From the NCBI GenBank assembly GCA_900642245.1, contig CAAAJI010000158.1:7856-71855 (forward strand): a stretch of 64,000 bases of DNA. Reading direction: 5' to 3'. The notes below the pieces were generated by a model. That model was not told where the DNA came from. It searched no databases and saw nothing but the letters and a program-made list of their open reading frames with translations. The DNA is from Fragilaria radians (Eukaryota > Bacillariophyta > Fragilariophyceae > Fragilariales > Fragilariaceae). Made by a program: the position numbers and the translations under genes. Below are positions 1-12,279 of this stretch, piece by piece; the first letter of the stretch is position 1, and the number at the start of each line of letters is the position of its first letter.

Positions 1-40
1 AGAAAAGAAAAGAAAAGAAAAGAAAAGAAAAGAAAAGAAA
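1..40. repeat. (AGAAA)8 microsatellite
   Basis: Eight perfect copies of the pentamer AGAAA run from the first base of the window. The array may extend beyond the window edge. Confidence 0.95.
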
Positions 41-484
41 TTGTAGTTTGTGGTTTATAGACTTGTTAAAGTTCAATATCTCAATGTTATGTATCACTTC
101 ATTTCTAATCCTAGTTCATAATTTTTAAATGGCTAAAGCTCATTACTTTATTTATTTCAAGAGTAGGTTACTTCTTTTACAAACTTTAATGTGTGTCACC
201 ATGTTTTAGTTGAAATGAGAAAAATTGTACGTGAATAATTGAAGTGTATAGCACTGACATTGGTTGCTGAGCATGGATCTAAACATGAAGCTGTACATGT
301 TTGTATGAGCTCAAATATTCCGATAGCCTATTGTATAAAGTCATATTGATTGCGTTGTCGAACCCACATGTAATGGCATTCTTCTAGATAAAGAAACGAA
401 TGGACTATATTCTAAAACAAAGAAGCACTTTACAAAGCATCCCTCGAATGTTGTAACTCTTAGATGTTTTACACTATAATTTGT

Positions 485-1996
485 CTAGGTGAGGCTTTTC
501 TCCTTTTTTACGTGTTGAAATATCTGAGATGTATCGCTTGCCGTCAATCCACTCATTTCCGAAAGAGGTCGACCATTAATGGAGATTTCAACCCCGGAAT
601 CGAAGAATCGGATTGGAGATCGTAGTTTTGGTGGCTCCTCATCATCATGGCATTCATAACTTTTCATTTGACGATCAACGTTTGAATCGACAATAAATGT
701 TTCTTGAGGATCCATCGTCACAGCATTGTATCCATCTGAAAGATGTAGAGGTGTATCATATTGGCAATAATTAGAGCTTGGTCCAGACAGCGGCTGAAAA
801 TATGGAAAGAATACTTGGTCGAAGGAAAAGTTGGAGTTGTCCTCTGAAAAATGATTATTCAGTAAATTCGTGTATGTCTTCTCCATGATCATTTGAGAAT
901 AATTTGCCATTGGATGTAACGGAGACAACATTTCATATCCCGTCAGTTCATTTGTCCCAAAAATATCAGAATCGTGACTGTCAAGGGCATAGTCTATATT
1001 TTTTTGAGGTGCTAACCAATTATTTGCATGTGAAAGATGGTTTTGATGGGGCAATGTATTTGATTCAGATCTGAAAGAACACTGAAGAGCATGCAAACCA
1101 TGATCAAAGGTTGGAGGAAGTGCTGGATAGTGTGCCCCAGTCTTTATTTCATCAAAAGATATGTCGGGTGGAGAACCATCAGGGAAAAAGGATTTACGAG
1201 GAATGTAGCTGCCTTTGAAGTGGTTCTCATTCATGATGTTCACATCTGGTACTGGGTTGATGTATCTGCAGGGGTAGAAAGTTGATTGTGAAGTTGAAAA
1301 AGGCAACTTTTCCAGTACATTACTGTCGAGAACTGATGCCGAATAATCAGTTGATTTATTCGAGAATACTGTATATTCCTCGCAAAATTGCTGTTGGGAT
1401 GAGAAGTCGTCTTGTGTCGAGGAATGTATCGGGATCTGGTTCAACGTTGGTTGAATATATGTCGGAGAGAACTGAATACACTTCGAGGATTGCGATAGAT
1501 CACTGTGGAATACATTATCATAGCCATGAGTGATCGAATGATTACATGGCTCTATCGAATCCTTGAGCTTAGCTTCCTTTCCAACTATCAATGATGAGGA
1601 AAGAATGTTAGAAATAGATTATCACCAAATTTAATGGTGAAATAGGGATGATTGATACCAGTATCAGTGTTCATGGCGGCATCATCATAGCAGGAATGAT
1701 CAGAAACCACATCGAAGAAAATACGGCGCAAAAATTGCGTCACTCAAATTGGAATTGAAGAGTCATGAAAAAATTTCACGTCAAGTCAAAAATAATTTCT
1801 TACCAATAATGCGGCGGCGTTTGGTTTGCTTTTGTCTTCCTTCTTTCGTGGCTGTTCTCGTTTTCGCTACCACAGAATGACTACTAATAGCAGTCGCTGC
1901 CCTCTGTTTGGCTCGAAATATGAAGCCCTTACTCTGTCTCGCTTTTAATCTGGAAGCTCCAGAAGTTATCCACTTTTCTTGACTGCCGCCATTCAT
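485..1996 (-). CDS. Hypothetical protein, two exons, Ser/Asn/Pro-rich
   Basis: Two exons join cleanly on the minus strand. Exon 1 (1996-1804) starts at ATG and ends before a GTAAGA donor; exon 2 (1584-485) follows a TGATAG acceptor. The intron is 219 nt in phase 1, and the predicted protein has 430 residues. Residues 1-65 are strongly basic, ending in a KQTKRRRII cluster that could serve as a nuclear localisation or nucleic-acid-binding tail. The rest is rich in Ser, Asn, Pro and His, and looks disordered until a more ordered C-terminus around RFFDSGVEISINGRPLSEM. No known domain is recognised. A nuclear regulatory protein is one guess from composition alone. Start choice: this ATG is the first that keeps the basic exon, and nothing coding is visible upstream. 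Confidence 0.6.
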
Positions 1997-4101
1997 AGCT
2001 CGAGCGGTGACTTTGAAGTCGTGGTTATGAATGAATCAATTTGGCCGGTGGAACGTCAACGGTTTTCAATGGATCCCAGTTGACCGCAACGAATGGAAGG
2101 CTCAAGGAGATACTGGGAGTTGCTTCCGAAATCCCGAAAACAATAAATTACTTAGAGAGAATGGTGGTGCTTTTATATCAATGTCCGTGGATCCTTTCTA
2201 AGTGTGATTTTCCTGCTTTCGTACAACGAAGATTTCAAAAACGAAGCTATAATGAGATCAATTCACATTTAAAGGCAAAGTGCATCCACATGTTCCTTAG
2301 AAACTGAATGGGAATGAAAGTGCTATGGGCGAAGTCATATATTGTAAATTCTGTTTCAGTCTCATTCTTAAGGATCACGACATTCCTGATTTGTCGCTCT
2401 GACAATTTCACAATTACTTAACGAGAAATCTATTTCAATGTCTTGGACTAGCGTTAAAAGGCGTTAACCATTTATGTTACATTTCTCTTGGCGAATCTCA
2501 TCCAAGAACAGGACGAAGAAACGGCGATTTCATGCTTCATTTTCTTTTTATTTGGAATGAAGCGAAAAAATACCAATGCCAAAAAGCAACAGCGTAAGCG
2601 AACGAATTGAATTGAACTTCTTTAAATCATAATTTCGATCGCGAAACTAATTGTCCTTTCTTTCGTTTTTAAATAAGGAATTAAACTTCAAAATAATCTC
2701 AACAAGCACTAAGTTTCAGATTCTTCGCATTAGTCAGATACTCTATGGGGAAAATTGTGCGCTGTTTGACTCCTATCGTGCAACATGCATAGAAATACAA
2801 TGGTGTAATGTAACCGAGAAAGTAACAAATACCTTAAGAGAACTATGAATTATTCAAAATTCCATAAGGCAATTTTTTACTTTCGAATCGTAATGTCCTA
2901 TTAAGAAGCGCCAATACTTTGTAATATAAGTGGCAAGCTGTGCCGAATTTCTCGGACGCAAAAAAGAGCATAAGAAGGTCCCACATTTTGAAATCATATG
3001 GAAATAAAAAATGATAACCATGCTCTTAACGTCTATTATCAACAATACCACATACGAAAACATTGATAGCATGCATCAACCTTTTGTTTGTGCAAGCTTT
3101 GAACTTGTTCATTAATCCCAGAGGCAGTAAGAATTCAGGATCCAAAAGATAAATGTCATAATACCCCGAAAAAGTGCATTAAGACAAGTCTGGCAAGATC
3201 CTATTCAAGATTAATTGAAGCGTTAATTTTGACAAGAATCAAATCCGAATAATTTTTAGAGGTGCCCTTGCTAAAGTCATGGAGTGAATAATTGATAAAT
3301 ATTAGCACTTATTGGAGTCAGCTTGCCTTAGCTATTATTGGATCCTATCTACCAACCTAACAGACTATGAGTTGCATGGCCTCTTCTTTTGATATCATGA
3401 ACAACATGAGATATAGTTGAAAGCTTGATTTTTATTTTATCGTTAGATGTTCATGACTTGTAATGCAATTTTCATGGCTTTTAATGGTATCCAAAGTCTT
3501 TTGCTCTAAACCCTCTATCAATTTTCCCCATGAAGGTTATGAGGAAAGGTCAAACTTCTTCTTGTGTATATCCCAAGCTAATGCAGCCTTTCCATCTTCA
3601 TACTATGCTGTAATGCTACCTTTTCATGCTTCAAAAGGGCATGTTTCTCAATATTCGTAATCACGTCAATCAATTCTGTGTTTGTTCAAATCCTGTAGAT
3701 CAATTGTAATCATATAGTCATCTACCTTCTCCTATTGTTGCTATCAAATACATTAAAAAATCTTGAGAGTTATATCCTTTCCTAACCAAATAACCTTGGT
3801 TCCCATGCAGTTGCTTAAGTATTTGCTCCAGATAGGTGATTCTTCAAAGACTCAAATAGCACTAATGGTGTTCCTTTCATCTTGAAACAGATGAAACGAA
3901 CAAAAAGTCAATCTAAACACAGCAATTAGCAAAAAAAGGAAGAGGAACACTCTCAAGTTCCAAGGGATTGACATGTCTCAATTACCAATCATCAAAATTG
4001 CCACCATTGTTTTACACTAATCTAGTAGTGACAGTAAAAAATACTCTGAATAGGTTAGGGTTATTGTGTATGTTTGTGTTTGTTCATTCTCACCGGATCC
4101 A
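1997..4101. other. Intergenic, no supported gene
   Basis: About 2.1 kb between two genes. The short open frames lack family resemblance. The minus strand around 3460-3760 holds a broken stretch faintly reminiscent of a Copia gag domain (AWDIHKKKFDLSS), too weak to call. The last part must include the promoter of the AFG2-like gene. Confidence 0.5.
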
Positions 4102-7100
4102 ATGGTGAAAAAGAAGAAGAAGGCAGGAGCGGTTTCTGTTCCAAATGCAATAACTACTCCCCATAAAGAAGAAGAGGAGTCGTTAGACATGAATGTAGAT
4201 GATATTCGACTTTGGTTGGAATTGAATATGTTAGAATCATCATCAACATCATCGTATTTGACAAGCCCAACAAAGACGACACCTTCTCTCCAAAACACAC
4301 AGTCATCATTATCAAGACAGTCGTCTGAATTTCCTCAAATATTACTCAATATAGAAGATGCTATACGATTGAATGTAACCATGGGAGATTCCGTTTGGGT
4401 TCTTTTGGTTCGTCAGAATCAAGATTGTTTTCAAAAGCAACCACCACAACAATCTTCCGTAACGACTACTACTTCCATTCCTTCTGTATCATCTGCAGCA
4501 TTATGTACGGTTACTATTCAAAGTGATGGCAGCAAATCAACTGCTACTGCTACATCCGTCTCCCCATCGACACTTCGATTGAAACAACGACAAGTTATCA
4601 TCAAACAGGGGACTTGTCATGTTCTACCATCCTTTCTACAGGAACGATTAACATCCATCTCATTAGAAAATGATGAGAAGGAGATGAAGACAATAATGTC
4701 ATCCAAACCAGAATCATCATCATCGTCGTCGTCGTTGCCATCTTCCTCAACAATAACCACCCTCGTTCCTCCGTCGACACCTCAAAATCATAATCGGACG
4801 TCATTTTCCTTTGCAAGAGGAGGTGGTGGAGATACCATGATACAAGCAAGTCCAATACTACCAATCATATCCCCTTCGTCATCATCAACAAGTAAGTCAA
4901 CACCAAATAAAAAGTATCCAAACAGCAGTACAAGTCACCAAGTATGGGTTGTTCCAAGGTACAATTCGTTAGGAATCCAAATTGAGACTATCCTTTGTGA
5001 CATATGTACGTCAATAACGTTCGAACCAAGTTTCACAATTCCAAAAACGGCATATCGAATATTAAATCAAATGATACTTCTACACTGCAACAACAAATTC
5101 TATACAGTGGATGACACGATTGTCATGTCGTTTCAGGGCAAATCACTTCTTTTAAAAGTCAAGAATATAACAACCTCAAGAGAAAGGACAATCATGGAGG
5201 ATCTCACACAAGCCTATGATCGTCTTTCCTTAACGCAAATGGAAGATGCGGATATTGTCATTACAGCGGATAACAATATGATACGAACATTACGCAATAG
5301 CATGATGCAAGACTCGTCGCGTACATCCAAACTACGATTGTATCAAATGCAATCCACAACAGTCATTCACTTTGTATCTGATTCCAAAGTTGTGAATAGT
5401 AGTAATGATAACATTGACTCATGGACTTCAACAGTCCATCAAGGTCCCTTTGTGGCTGGCTTAGACGATATTCTACATAGAATCAAAAGTCTGGCTATTC
5501 CCGCCCTCTTGCATCCTGAAACCTTTGGCAGTGGAAAAATGAAGCCTCCCCGTGGTTTGCTACTTTATGGTCCCAGTGGCGTTGGGAAAAGTGCCGTAGT
5601 TCAGCAAATTGCTGCTGACTTAAAGTCACCCCCCATGGATGAATCCTTTATCGACGCGACGACGATGACGACGACGACCACGACAAACATGGATATAGAA
5701 ATCGTCCATTCCTCATCTCTGCTTATGGGTGCAGATACGGGTGAACGTAAGTTGTCTCAACTTTTGAAAGTTCAAGGAACACAAAGAAGATTAGTGATCC
5801 TAGAAGACATTCATATGATATGTCCTAAGCGTGGTGGCAGTGGTAATCACAACAGTAGAACTATCGATCGACTTGCAGCTACACTGTTGGCACTCCTAGA
5901 TGGCGTTGAAACCAATACAAATCTATTTGTGATTGGCACTACATCTGATCCAAGTGTATTGGATCCTGCCTTGAGACGACCGGGAAGATTGGATGAAGAA
6001 ATTGAAATTCCCATACCCAATGAAGAAACGAGAGCCCAAATATGGAAATTTCATTTAGAGAAATTGAAACAGACGACACCACTTGTGACGTTGGAAGCAT
6101 TCTCAGATGATGATCTCATCGGCCTATCACGATTAGCCAAGGGATTCCATGGAGCTGATTGCCTTTTGGCACTCAAGGAAGCTACTCGCATGGCATGGAA
6201 ACAAACTACCCGTCGCAATCGTAGTAGTATAGTACAAGATATGCAGGACACCTCACCGACAGTCTGCTTGACGATGGAATTGTTAAAATCATCCATTCGG
6301 TCAACAAAGCCATCCACGATAAGTGCAATTACTGTCGAGGTTCCTAGAGTCCCATGGGATTCTATTGGAGGGATGTGGGACGTCAAACGTCAATTGCGTG
6401 AGGCGGTCGAATTCCCCCTCTTGTATGCAGACGTATTTGCCAAGTATCAAATTCCACCACCTCGGGGAGTCTTATTGTACGGTCCTCCCGGTTGTTCCAA
6501 AACCTTAATGGCACGTGCCTTAGCCACGGAGGGTCATATGAATTTTTTAGCCGTGAAGGGTCCCGAATTGTTGAGTAAATGGTTGGGAGAGAGTGAACGA
6601 TCCTTGGCATCGTTATTCCGTAGAGCTCGATTGGCAGCACCATGTATTATATTCTTGGATGAAATTGACTCCATTGCCGGACATCGTGGAGGAGGAGGAG
6701 GAGGAGGAGGAGAACGTCTATTATCTCAACTCTTGACAGAACTGGATGGTATTGGAACGTCGACTACACCAACAACACCAATGATAGGTAAAGAACAACA
6801 AGAAGAATCCTCATCTTCTGAAGTAGTTGTAACAAAGCCACAGAAAGGACATCAACGTCATGTTTTGGTAGTCGCAGCGACGAATCGACCAGATTTATTA
6901 GATCATGCCCTAACTCGACCTGGAAGGATGGATCGAAAAATATATGTTGGACTTCCTGATTCAGAAAGTCGAAAACAAATCTTTCAACTTGGGTTACAAA
7001 ATAAAGCTCATGCCGATGATGTCAATGTAAGTCAAAAATGTAGATACACTTTTGCATATCTCTGATTTGGATATATTCCTATAGAATACCCAACTCACTA

Positions 7101-7477
7101 TTCTTGGAATTATTTACTCACAAACTGTTTTCATTTTTGATTCAAAGTATCATGAATTGGCAGCAGATTCCATCAGTGGAGGATATTCTGGTGCCGAAAT
7201 TATTGCCATATGTCGTGATGCAGCCCTGTTGGCATTAGAGGAGTACGACGAATGTGACGACAACCAGGATGACAATGATAATGTCCACAATGTCATTTCA
7301 AAGGATACTAAAACCGATGTGTCGGAGAATCCTACTCATTCCGATGGCACAACGCAATCTAAGGTTACGATTCAAATGCGTCATCTTCTTCAAGCCATCC
7401 AATCGACGACGCGACAAATTACTCCCTCTATGCTCGAATTTTATGCCAGTTATACGAATTCTATTTCGATATCGTAA
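4102..7477 (+). CDS. AFG2: Tandem AAA+ ATPase, AFG2/SPATA5 family
   Basis: The family acts on pre-60S ribosomal particles, where Afg2/Drg1 removes recycling factors such as Rlp24. Exon 1 is 4102-7026 and exon 2 is 7148-7477; the 121-nt intron begins GTAAGT and is in phase 0. The protein has 1084 residues. The first AAA module carries Walker A GPSGVGKS near residue 490. The second carries GPPGCSKT near residue 793, and the Cys-Ser variant followed by NFLAVKGPELLSKWLGESER is diagnostic of AFG2/SPATA5. Its Walker B is IIFLDEID, and the arginine-finger region ATNRPDLLDHALTRPGR is intact. The first Walker B reads LVILEDIH, with Asp and Glu swapped relative to the usual DE. The N-terminal 350 residues are Ser/Thr-rich. 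An eight-Gly run follows the second Walker B. The ATG at 4102 (MVKKKKK) is preferred over one 12 codons upstream because it gives a basic family-like start. Confidence 0.9.
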
Positions 7478-8121
7478 TGATGATATTCGATGTTTTGATT
7501 CAATATAAACACCTTGCCGAGCTATTCATTTCCACGAGATGCCACAACAACATTATCCTGTTAAAAGCTAACGCTTGGAATCACGAAAACACAAAATTTG
7601 CAAAAATGTAAACATTGGTAGAAACAAGAAAAACTGTTAGGATGTTTTGGAAATTCGGATTTGATAACTTAGTATTCTAGTAACTTGAATATATATATAT
7701 CCCCATCTTCCAAAAAAACGAATGTTTGCAAAGCTATTCATATCGATCAGTTCATAAACGGCAGCATCAATTCTCAATTTCCTTGTACACAATCCTGTCC
7801 CAGATTCTGTTCCTCATTCAATATCTGAAAATTTAGACTTATTACCTTGCTTCAAATTGAATTACTTTGAATAGTGATTGAGTTGTTTGTATCGTATCGG
7901 GGGGGGGGGGGGGAAGAAAGGCAGAGGAAAAATCATTTTGCATGAGTTGATAGGATAATTTTAAACGTCAAACAAAAATTGCACACAAACAAAGAAACAA
8001 ACATATAGATACGCATTCCACTCATGCATGCCGTCATCCTTTGCTAATTTTTCCTCCATGAATCTGTATCAACACACAGACGCAGCTAGAGAAACCGACT
8101 GCAAAATGAGATATTTCATCA
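7478..8121. other. Intergenic between convergent genes
   Basis: Holds the 3' flanks of the AFG2-like gene and of RPABC4, which point toward each other. No RNA gene or reading frame is supported. A 15-base G homopolymer is the only notable element. Confidence 0.6.
7899..7913. repeat. Poly-G tract (G15)
   Basis: Fifteen consecutive G residues in otherwise AT-rich intergenic DNA. Such a run can form a G-quadruplex in principle and is also prone to length errors in sequencing. Confidence 0.95.
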
Positions 8122-8346
8122 TCACGTACATCGTTTCGTCCTTGTTTTATAAAGGATTCGAAAACCACATTGACGACAACGAACTGGATCACCACCCTTA
8201 ATAACATTCAAGGCACCACAATCACCACATCGATATTCTACACCACGTATCAATGCAGCAGCCGCTGCTGCTGCTGCTGCCGGTGTTGTCGATGATGTTC
8301 CTCCATTTGTATTATTGGTATTATGATTCGTATTCGAAGATAACAT
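8122..8346 (-). CDS. RPB12: RNA polymerase I/II/III shared subunit RPABC4 (Rpb12)
   Basis: RPABC4 is the smallest zinc-binding subunit shared by the three nuclear RNA polymerases. The 74-residue frame has the family zinc ribbon CGDC-(13)-CRQC, ending in GFRILYKTRTKR as in other eukaryotes. It is preceded by a Ser/Asn/Thr linker and a run of nine Ala encoded by a GCN repeat. Family members normally end with a short conserved tail of the type VVFDAR or VQYEAR after this Arg. Here the frame ends two codons later with Cys-Thr-stop. A GTACGT donor overlaps that point (CGAT|GTACGT), but no acceptor within 500 nt restores the expected tail. The protein is therefore truncated, uses a distant exon, or the sequence holds an error. 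The ATG at 8346 is the only upstream Met. Confidence 0.88.
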   Translation of the reverse strand: MLSSNTNHNTNNTNGGTSSTTPAAAAAAAAALIRGVEYRCGDCGALNVIKGGDPVRCRQCGFRILYKTRTKRCT

Positions 8347-8789
8347 GATGTATCTTTAGTGAGTATTATATGCTTCTTCCGATTCGAAACTTGATTACAA
8401 TTATTATCTTCAGAGATAGGAAATGAAATTGGGTATGAATAGTGTCCATACAAGATTTCCTTTTTCATTGGACGACGGACAAAAACTAGTAAGTTTTGCA
8501 CCAGTACACTAATCCATCGTTTCTCTCAAGACTTGTGGTTTTATTAAGGCTACAGGAGCTAATGATGGGTAATATATCCTCTAACGACAACTCCGAGTAA
8601 TACGCTCCAGTTTATTAATGACACCTTGCCATGTAATTGGCGTCCTGCAAGAATTTTATAACAATATCAATTTCAATGCATGCCACTTTAAATCTTAATT
8701 AAAGATCGAACGTTTAACATTACACTACAAATTTTCCAAAAAAACTCTAAATTTACTTTAGATCTCCAATTGCGGTAACGACACAGAAA
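8347..8789. other. Intergenic
   Basis: The promoter side of RPABC4 and the 3' flank of the secreted Pro/Thr/Lys gene. No gene is supported. Confidence 0.5.
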
Positions 8790-9152
8790 CTACATTTTCT
8801 TCTTTCCTTTCATGGTCGGGGAGAGAGAAGGAATCGCTGTAACGGCAGCAAACATACCCTTACCCTTCTTAGCTTTCTTTCCTTTCATCTTCGTAGGAGA
8901 AGCAGTTGGAGAAGATGTTGGAGAAGATGTCGGTGGTAACGTTGGAGGACTCGTGGGTGGAACTACCGGAGCAAAAGTGACTGGAGCGGGCGTGGCTACG
9001 ATAACGGTAGCAGGAGCAGCAGGGGCAGTAGGAGGTTCTACAACAGGAGCAGTAGGTGCTTCAACAGGAGCCTCACTGACAGGAGCTGGAGTCTGACCTA
9101 TGGCTTCATGAATCAACGCAAAAAGGAAAAGGAGTTTCGTAACCAACTTCAT
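8790..9152 (-). CDS. Secreted Pro/Thr/Ala-rich protein with Lys-rich blocks
   Basis: A 120-residue protein. Residues 1-19 (MKLVTKLLFLFALIHEAIG) form a clear signal peptide, with cleavage likely before QTPAP. Residues 20-85 are a Pro/Thr/Ala/Val low-complexity region passing into SPT repeats (PPTSSPTSSPTASPT), typical of heavily O-modified diatom extracellular proteins. Residues 86-120 contain two Lys-rich blocks, SPTKMKGKKAKKGKG and SPTMKGKKKM, separated by a short neutral spacer. Alternating KxxK or KK clusters beside Ser/Pro are seen in silica-associated diatom proteins such as silaffins and cingulins, so a cell-wall or frustule role is conceivable. There is no homology that proves it. Single exon. 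The antisense frame is a shadow of the repeats. Confidence 0.75.
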   Translation of the reverse strand: MKLVTKLLFLFALIHEAIGQTPAPVSEAPVEAPTAPVVEPPTAPAAPATVIVATPAPVTFAPVVPPTSPPTLPPTSSPTSSPTASPTKMKGKKAKKGKGMFAAVTAIPSLSPTMKGKKKM

Positions 9153-12100
9153 GACTTCGACTTAATTCGAATTTGAACGTATTCGAGTATTGAATTCCAT
9201 AAAGGTTTTAAGTACCGTAAGATTGTACAGAAGCATATACTCAAGCTTCCTTCAATACGGAGATGCCTACAGAATCATCTACAGCGAAAATAATTTCACT
9301 CCCAAGTTTCAATTTTTCGATTCCTTAAGTAAGGAAAATGTGCCTTAAGGATATAACAAATGAGGGTTACTCACATATATTCCTGCTATTAAATTCCCAA
9401 TAATTTAAGGTCATTGTTATTTAGGTGTCTGGAACAAGTCACATAACGAATATATCCCCCCCTAGTTTTAAATGTTCGTCATATCTATGACTGATCTTTT
9501 CTATTGACAGCTTATTAGCCGGCAGACAAACTGACTTCTGATGCCACACAGGGAATAATTCTGTGTGCACTGCCGAAATTGTTTTTGTCGCCCTCTCAAC
9601 GGAATTCAGTCGTTAATTCAATGTATCAAATCTTCTGACAAGTAGACAAGTAGCAAATTTTTCTTTGACATTTTAGTCAATCACAGGTATATTTCTAAAT
9701 ATGTTAGCTTTGAAAAGTGAATGAGATTCTATTACAAAAATGGGTTATGATGCATTGCCAACTGGAAGAAATGTCAATTTTTATTGATGACTAATTTCAG
9801 TTGTCACTTCCATGGATGCCATTTCACTCTACTATCTGTACACAAATGCATTTGGTGTACATCCAATATCCTATGTTATGTCAACAGTATGCTCGTTTCC
9901 TTTGTTTGCATTCCGTACATTATGTAATGAAGAAACGTTGTATTCCAGAATGATTGACCATTCGGTACCAGTCCACTCCAGTGCAAACCATGGAGCAATT
10001 TGATGACACATTATTGTACCAAACCATCTTCTGGAGAAACTTTTTCATTCTCCCCCTCTTCTGATGAGATGCTAAATCAATTAATGACTGTGTCAACCAC
10101 CTCCCAAACTCAATTAACTTCTGCATACATTAGCGTAAGTATAGGTAAGTCGGGAAGATTGACCTTAACAACAGCAATAATGAATGCAAAGACACAAATC
10201 TACTAATCCTTTGTAGCCATGGATGTCTACAATGAAACAGGTGAATGGCGCAAATTTTTGTAGAAAGGCTCTCTAACTGGAACTCAATATCTTGCTGGTT
10301 ACCATCCTCTCTCGCCATTTCTTTTGTGCATCCATCATCTTGTGTTATTTCAGCTCCATATACTGACATGATTTCATGACATAATCCGATCTGGTAGTGA
10401 GCCGAAAATAATTCAGAGAGAAAATATAATTAGCGGTTTGGGTATTTGTACATACTTCGTGAAGTATTATAGTCGATGAGTGCACAAAATTCCACACGAG
10501 TACCTTGTGTTTGCTCATCAGGTCATGAAAAAGACATGAAATTCGCTAGAAATCAAAGCATAGCGTCCCGCTATATTCTAGCGAAACTCAAACCTGAAAT
10601 GCTGTCGAGACTATTTATTCCAGACCTTAAAACAAATAAACCCATTTTCTGTGCAAACTATATTAGAACAACGACATCAGCAGGTGTTACATAAAATGTA
10701 CCATGCATATTCATTCATGCATTTTGCATATATCATGGAAATATATCTGCAATGGCCAAATCGAAAATTTTAAAGCTCAACTGAGAACTGCTGTAAGCGA
10801 CATTTTTTTATATGTCAACAATGAAGTTTCATGATTACGCCAATGATGCACACTTCAATTACCACATTGAAACCAAAAAAGTTAAATGCCTTGATCCCAA
10901 GATTTGATAATGCTTGCCTTTGTTGAAGTCACAAGGTGCACATTTTTTTATTTGGACATTTTGCATGTCTTCACAAAATCTAAAATATGAAAGTGATAGG
11001 ACTGAAAAAGATGAATCAAAATCACATCAATCTAACAAACTTTCTGACTGTTGACAAACCAGCAAATCAAAGAGCTTCCTATAATCAAGCTCAGTCATTC
11101 CATCATGAAGCATTACTATCTTCCAGGCAATGAAAGCGGTATGCAAAGCCCCTGAATTGTAAACACCATAGATGAGAATAGGACGGCAATGTAATCCAAG
11201 ATTACGGGTCATATACATTCCTAAGTGTCAAAAGTATTCATCCTTAGGAATTCCTTGAAATATCATATAGTGCTGAAATGTCTTTAACACAATAGTCACG
11301 TTCAATTTCGCCAACTCAAGAGCACTGGGCCCATGATCACCTGAAGATGAAACAATCCGCCAATCAGCCTTTGGAATAAAATTTCAAAGAGCAATAAAGT
11401 TCAACTCATTGCGGTACAGAATAAAATGGTAAATTAACCCGCAAATTCCAACAATTCTCACTTAGCTCTACAGAGTAGTCAACACATGAGATGTCTTGAA
11501 GAGCATCTACCAACTGTATAACTAACAATAATAAATGTACCAAATAATGTGAGCACTTGTATTGCCTACAAATACATATATATATTGATTTTCCTTGTCT
11601 CATGCGTGTAGAGACTACTTAAGTTAGGGTGCTCGTGGTGTGGAATGTAGGGTGCTAGTGGTGTGATTCCGTATGATAGAACAAGTTTCTTGTCACTTGA
11701 CAGCAATCTTGTTGGAAAGACTATCTCTCTTGAAAAAGGGAAAATGTAAGAGGGTCATTTCAATATTGAAAAGGCAGTTGGCATGACTGGACAGAAACAT
11801 TCAACTTATTTTAATCCAGCCTTCAAATCTCTTTCAATGTTTTATTCTATGTTCCAACAGTCTATCACTTTTTACGCCTGTCTGCTCTTTCACATTTGAA
11901 TTTTCAATTGTTACATTCATTGTATCTTCCAGATTGTTTAACGATATCTTTCCTTAGAAAGGATTGTATATTCGTCCTCCAAATTGCTTGTGTCAAACAG
12001 GACATTGTTAGCATGCTTTAGATTTTTCACCTTGGATCCAGTTTTGGACCTTAATTCGTCGCAGAGGTGCGTTGTACGATAAAAAATGTTCTTTGTTGCC

Positions 12101-12279
12101 ACTACTTCTAGGTAGGTAACTGTTGTAGAATATGGATTGATTTGATGGGTACGGTTAATTATTATTTGCACTACAAAATGAATTACCAAATAATCTTCGG
12201 ACAACAAATGAAATGCCAGAAATAGTTACAAAACAACGTTATTGCTTCCAGCGGAAAGATGATCATCCAGGTTGACTCA
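9153..12279. other. Long gene-poor stretch
   Basis: About 3.1 kb with only short, interrupted frames. Possible decayed coding stretches lie on the minus strand at 10369-10130 and 11603-11027; the latter is listed separately. No transposon family, RNA gene or repeat array is recognised. Confidence 0.5.
11027..11603 (-). pseudogene. Decayed coding fragment of unknown family
   Basis: On the minus strand two open stretches follow each other in coding-like style. One ends near 11406. Another runs from about 11380 to 11027, is broken by a single stop near 11228, and includes WRIVSSSGDHGPSALELAK and later ALHTAFIAWKIVMLHDGM. Composition looks protein-like, not random, but no family is recognised. 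It could be a relic or a gene with missed introns. Confidence 0.25.

Noticed and set aside
3460..3760. Possible Copia gag remnant on the minus strand
   Set aside because: Only a few residues resemble gag; too many stops and no supporting neighbour.
4066..4101. Upstream in-frame ATG of the AFG2-like gene
   Set aside because: It would add 12 unrelated residues (MYVCVCSFSPDP); the next Met gives a basic family-like start.
8812..9096. Open frame antisense to the secreted Pro/Thr protein
   Set aside because: Gly/Val/Ala repeat is the mirror of the SPT/Pro repeat; the sense strand has a signal peptide.
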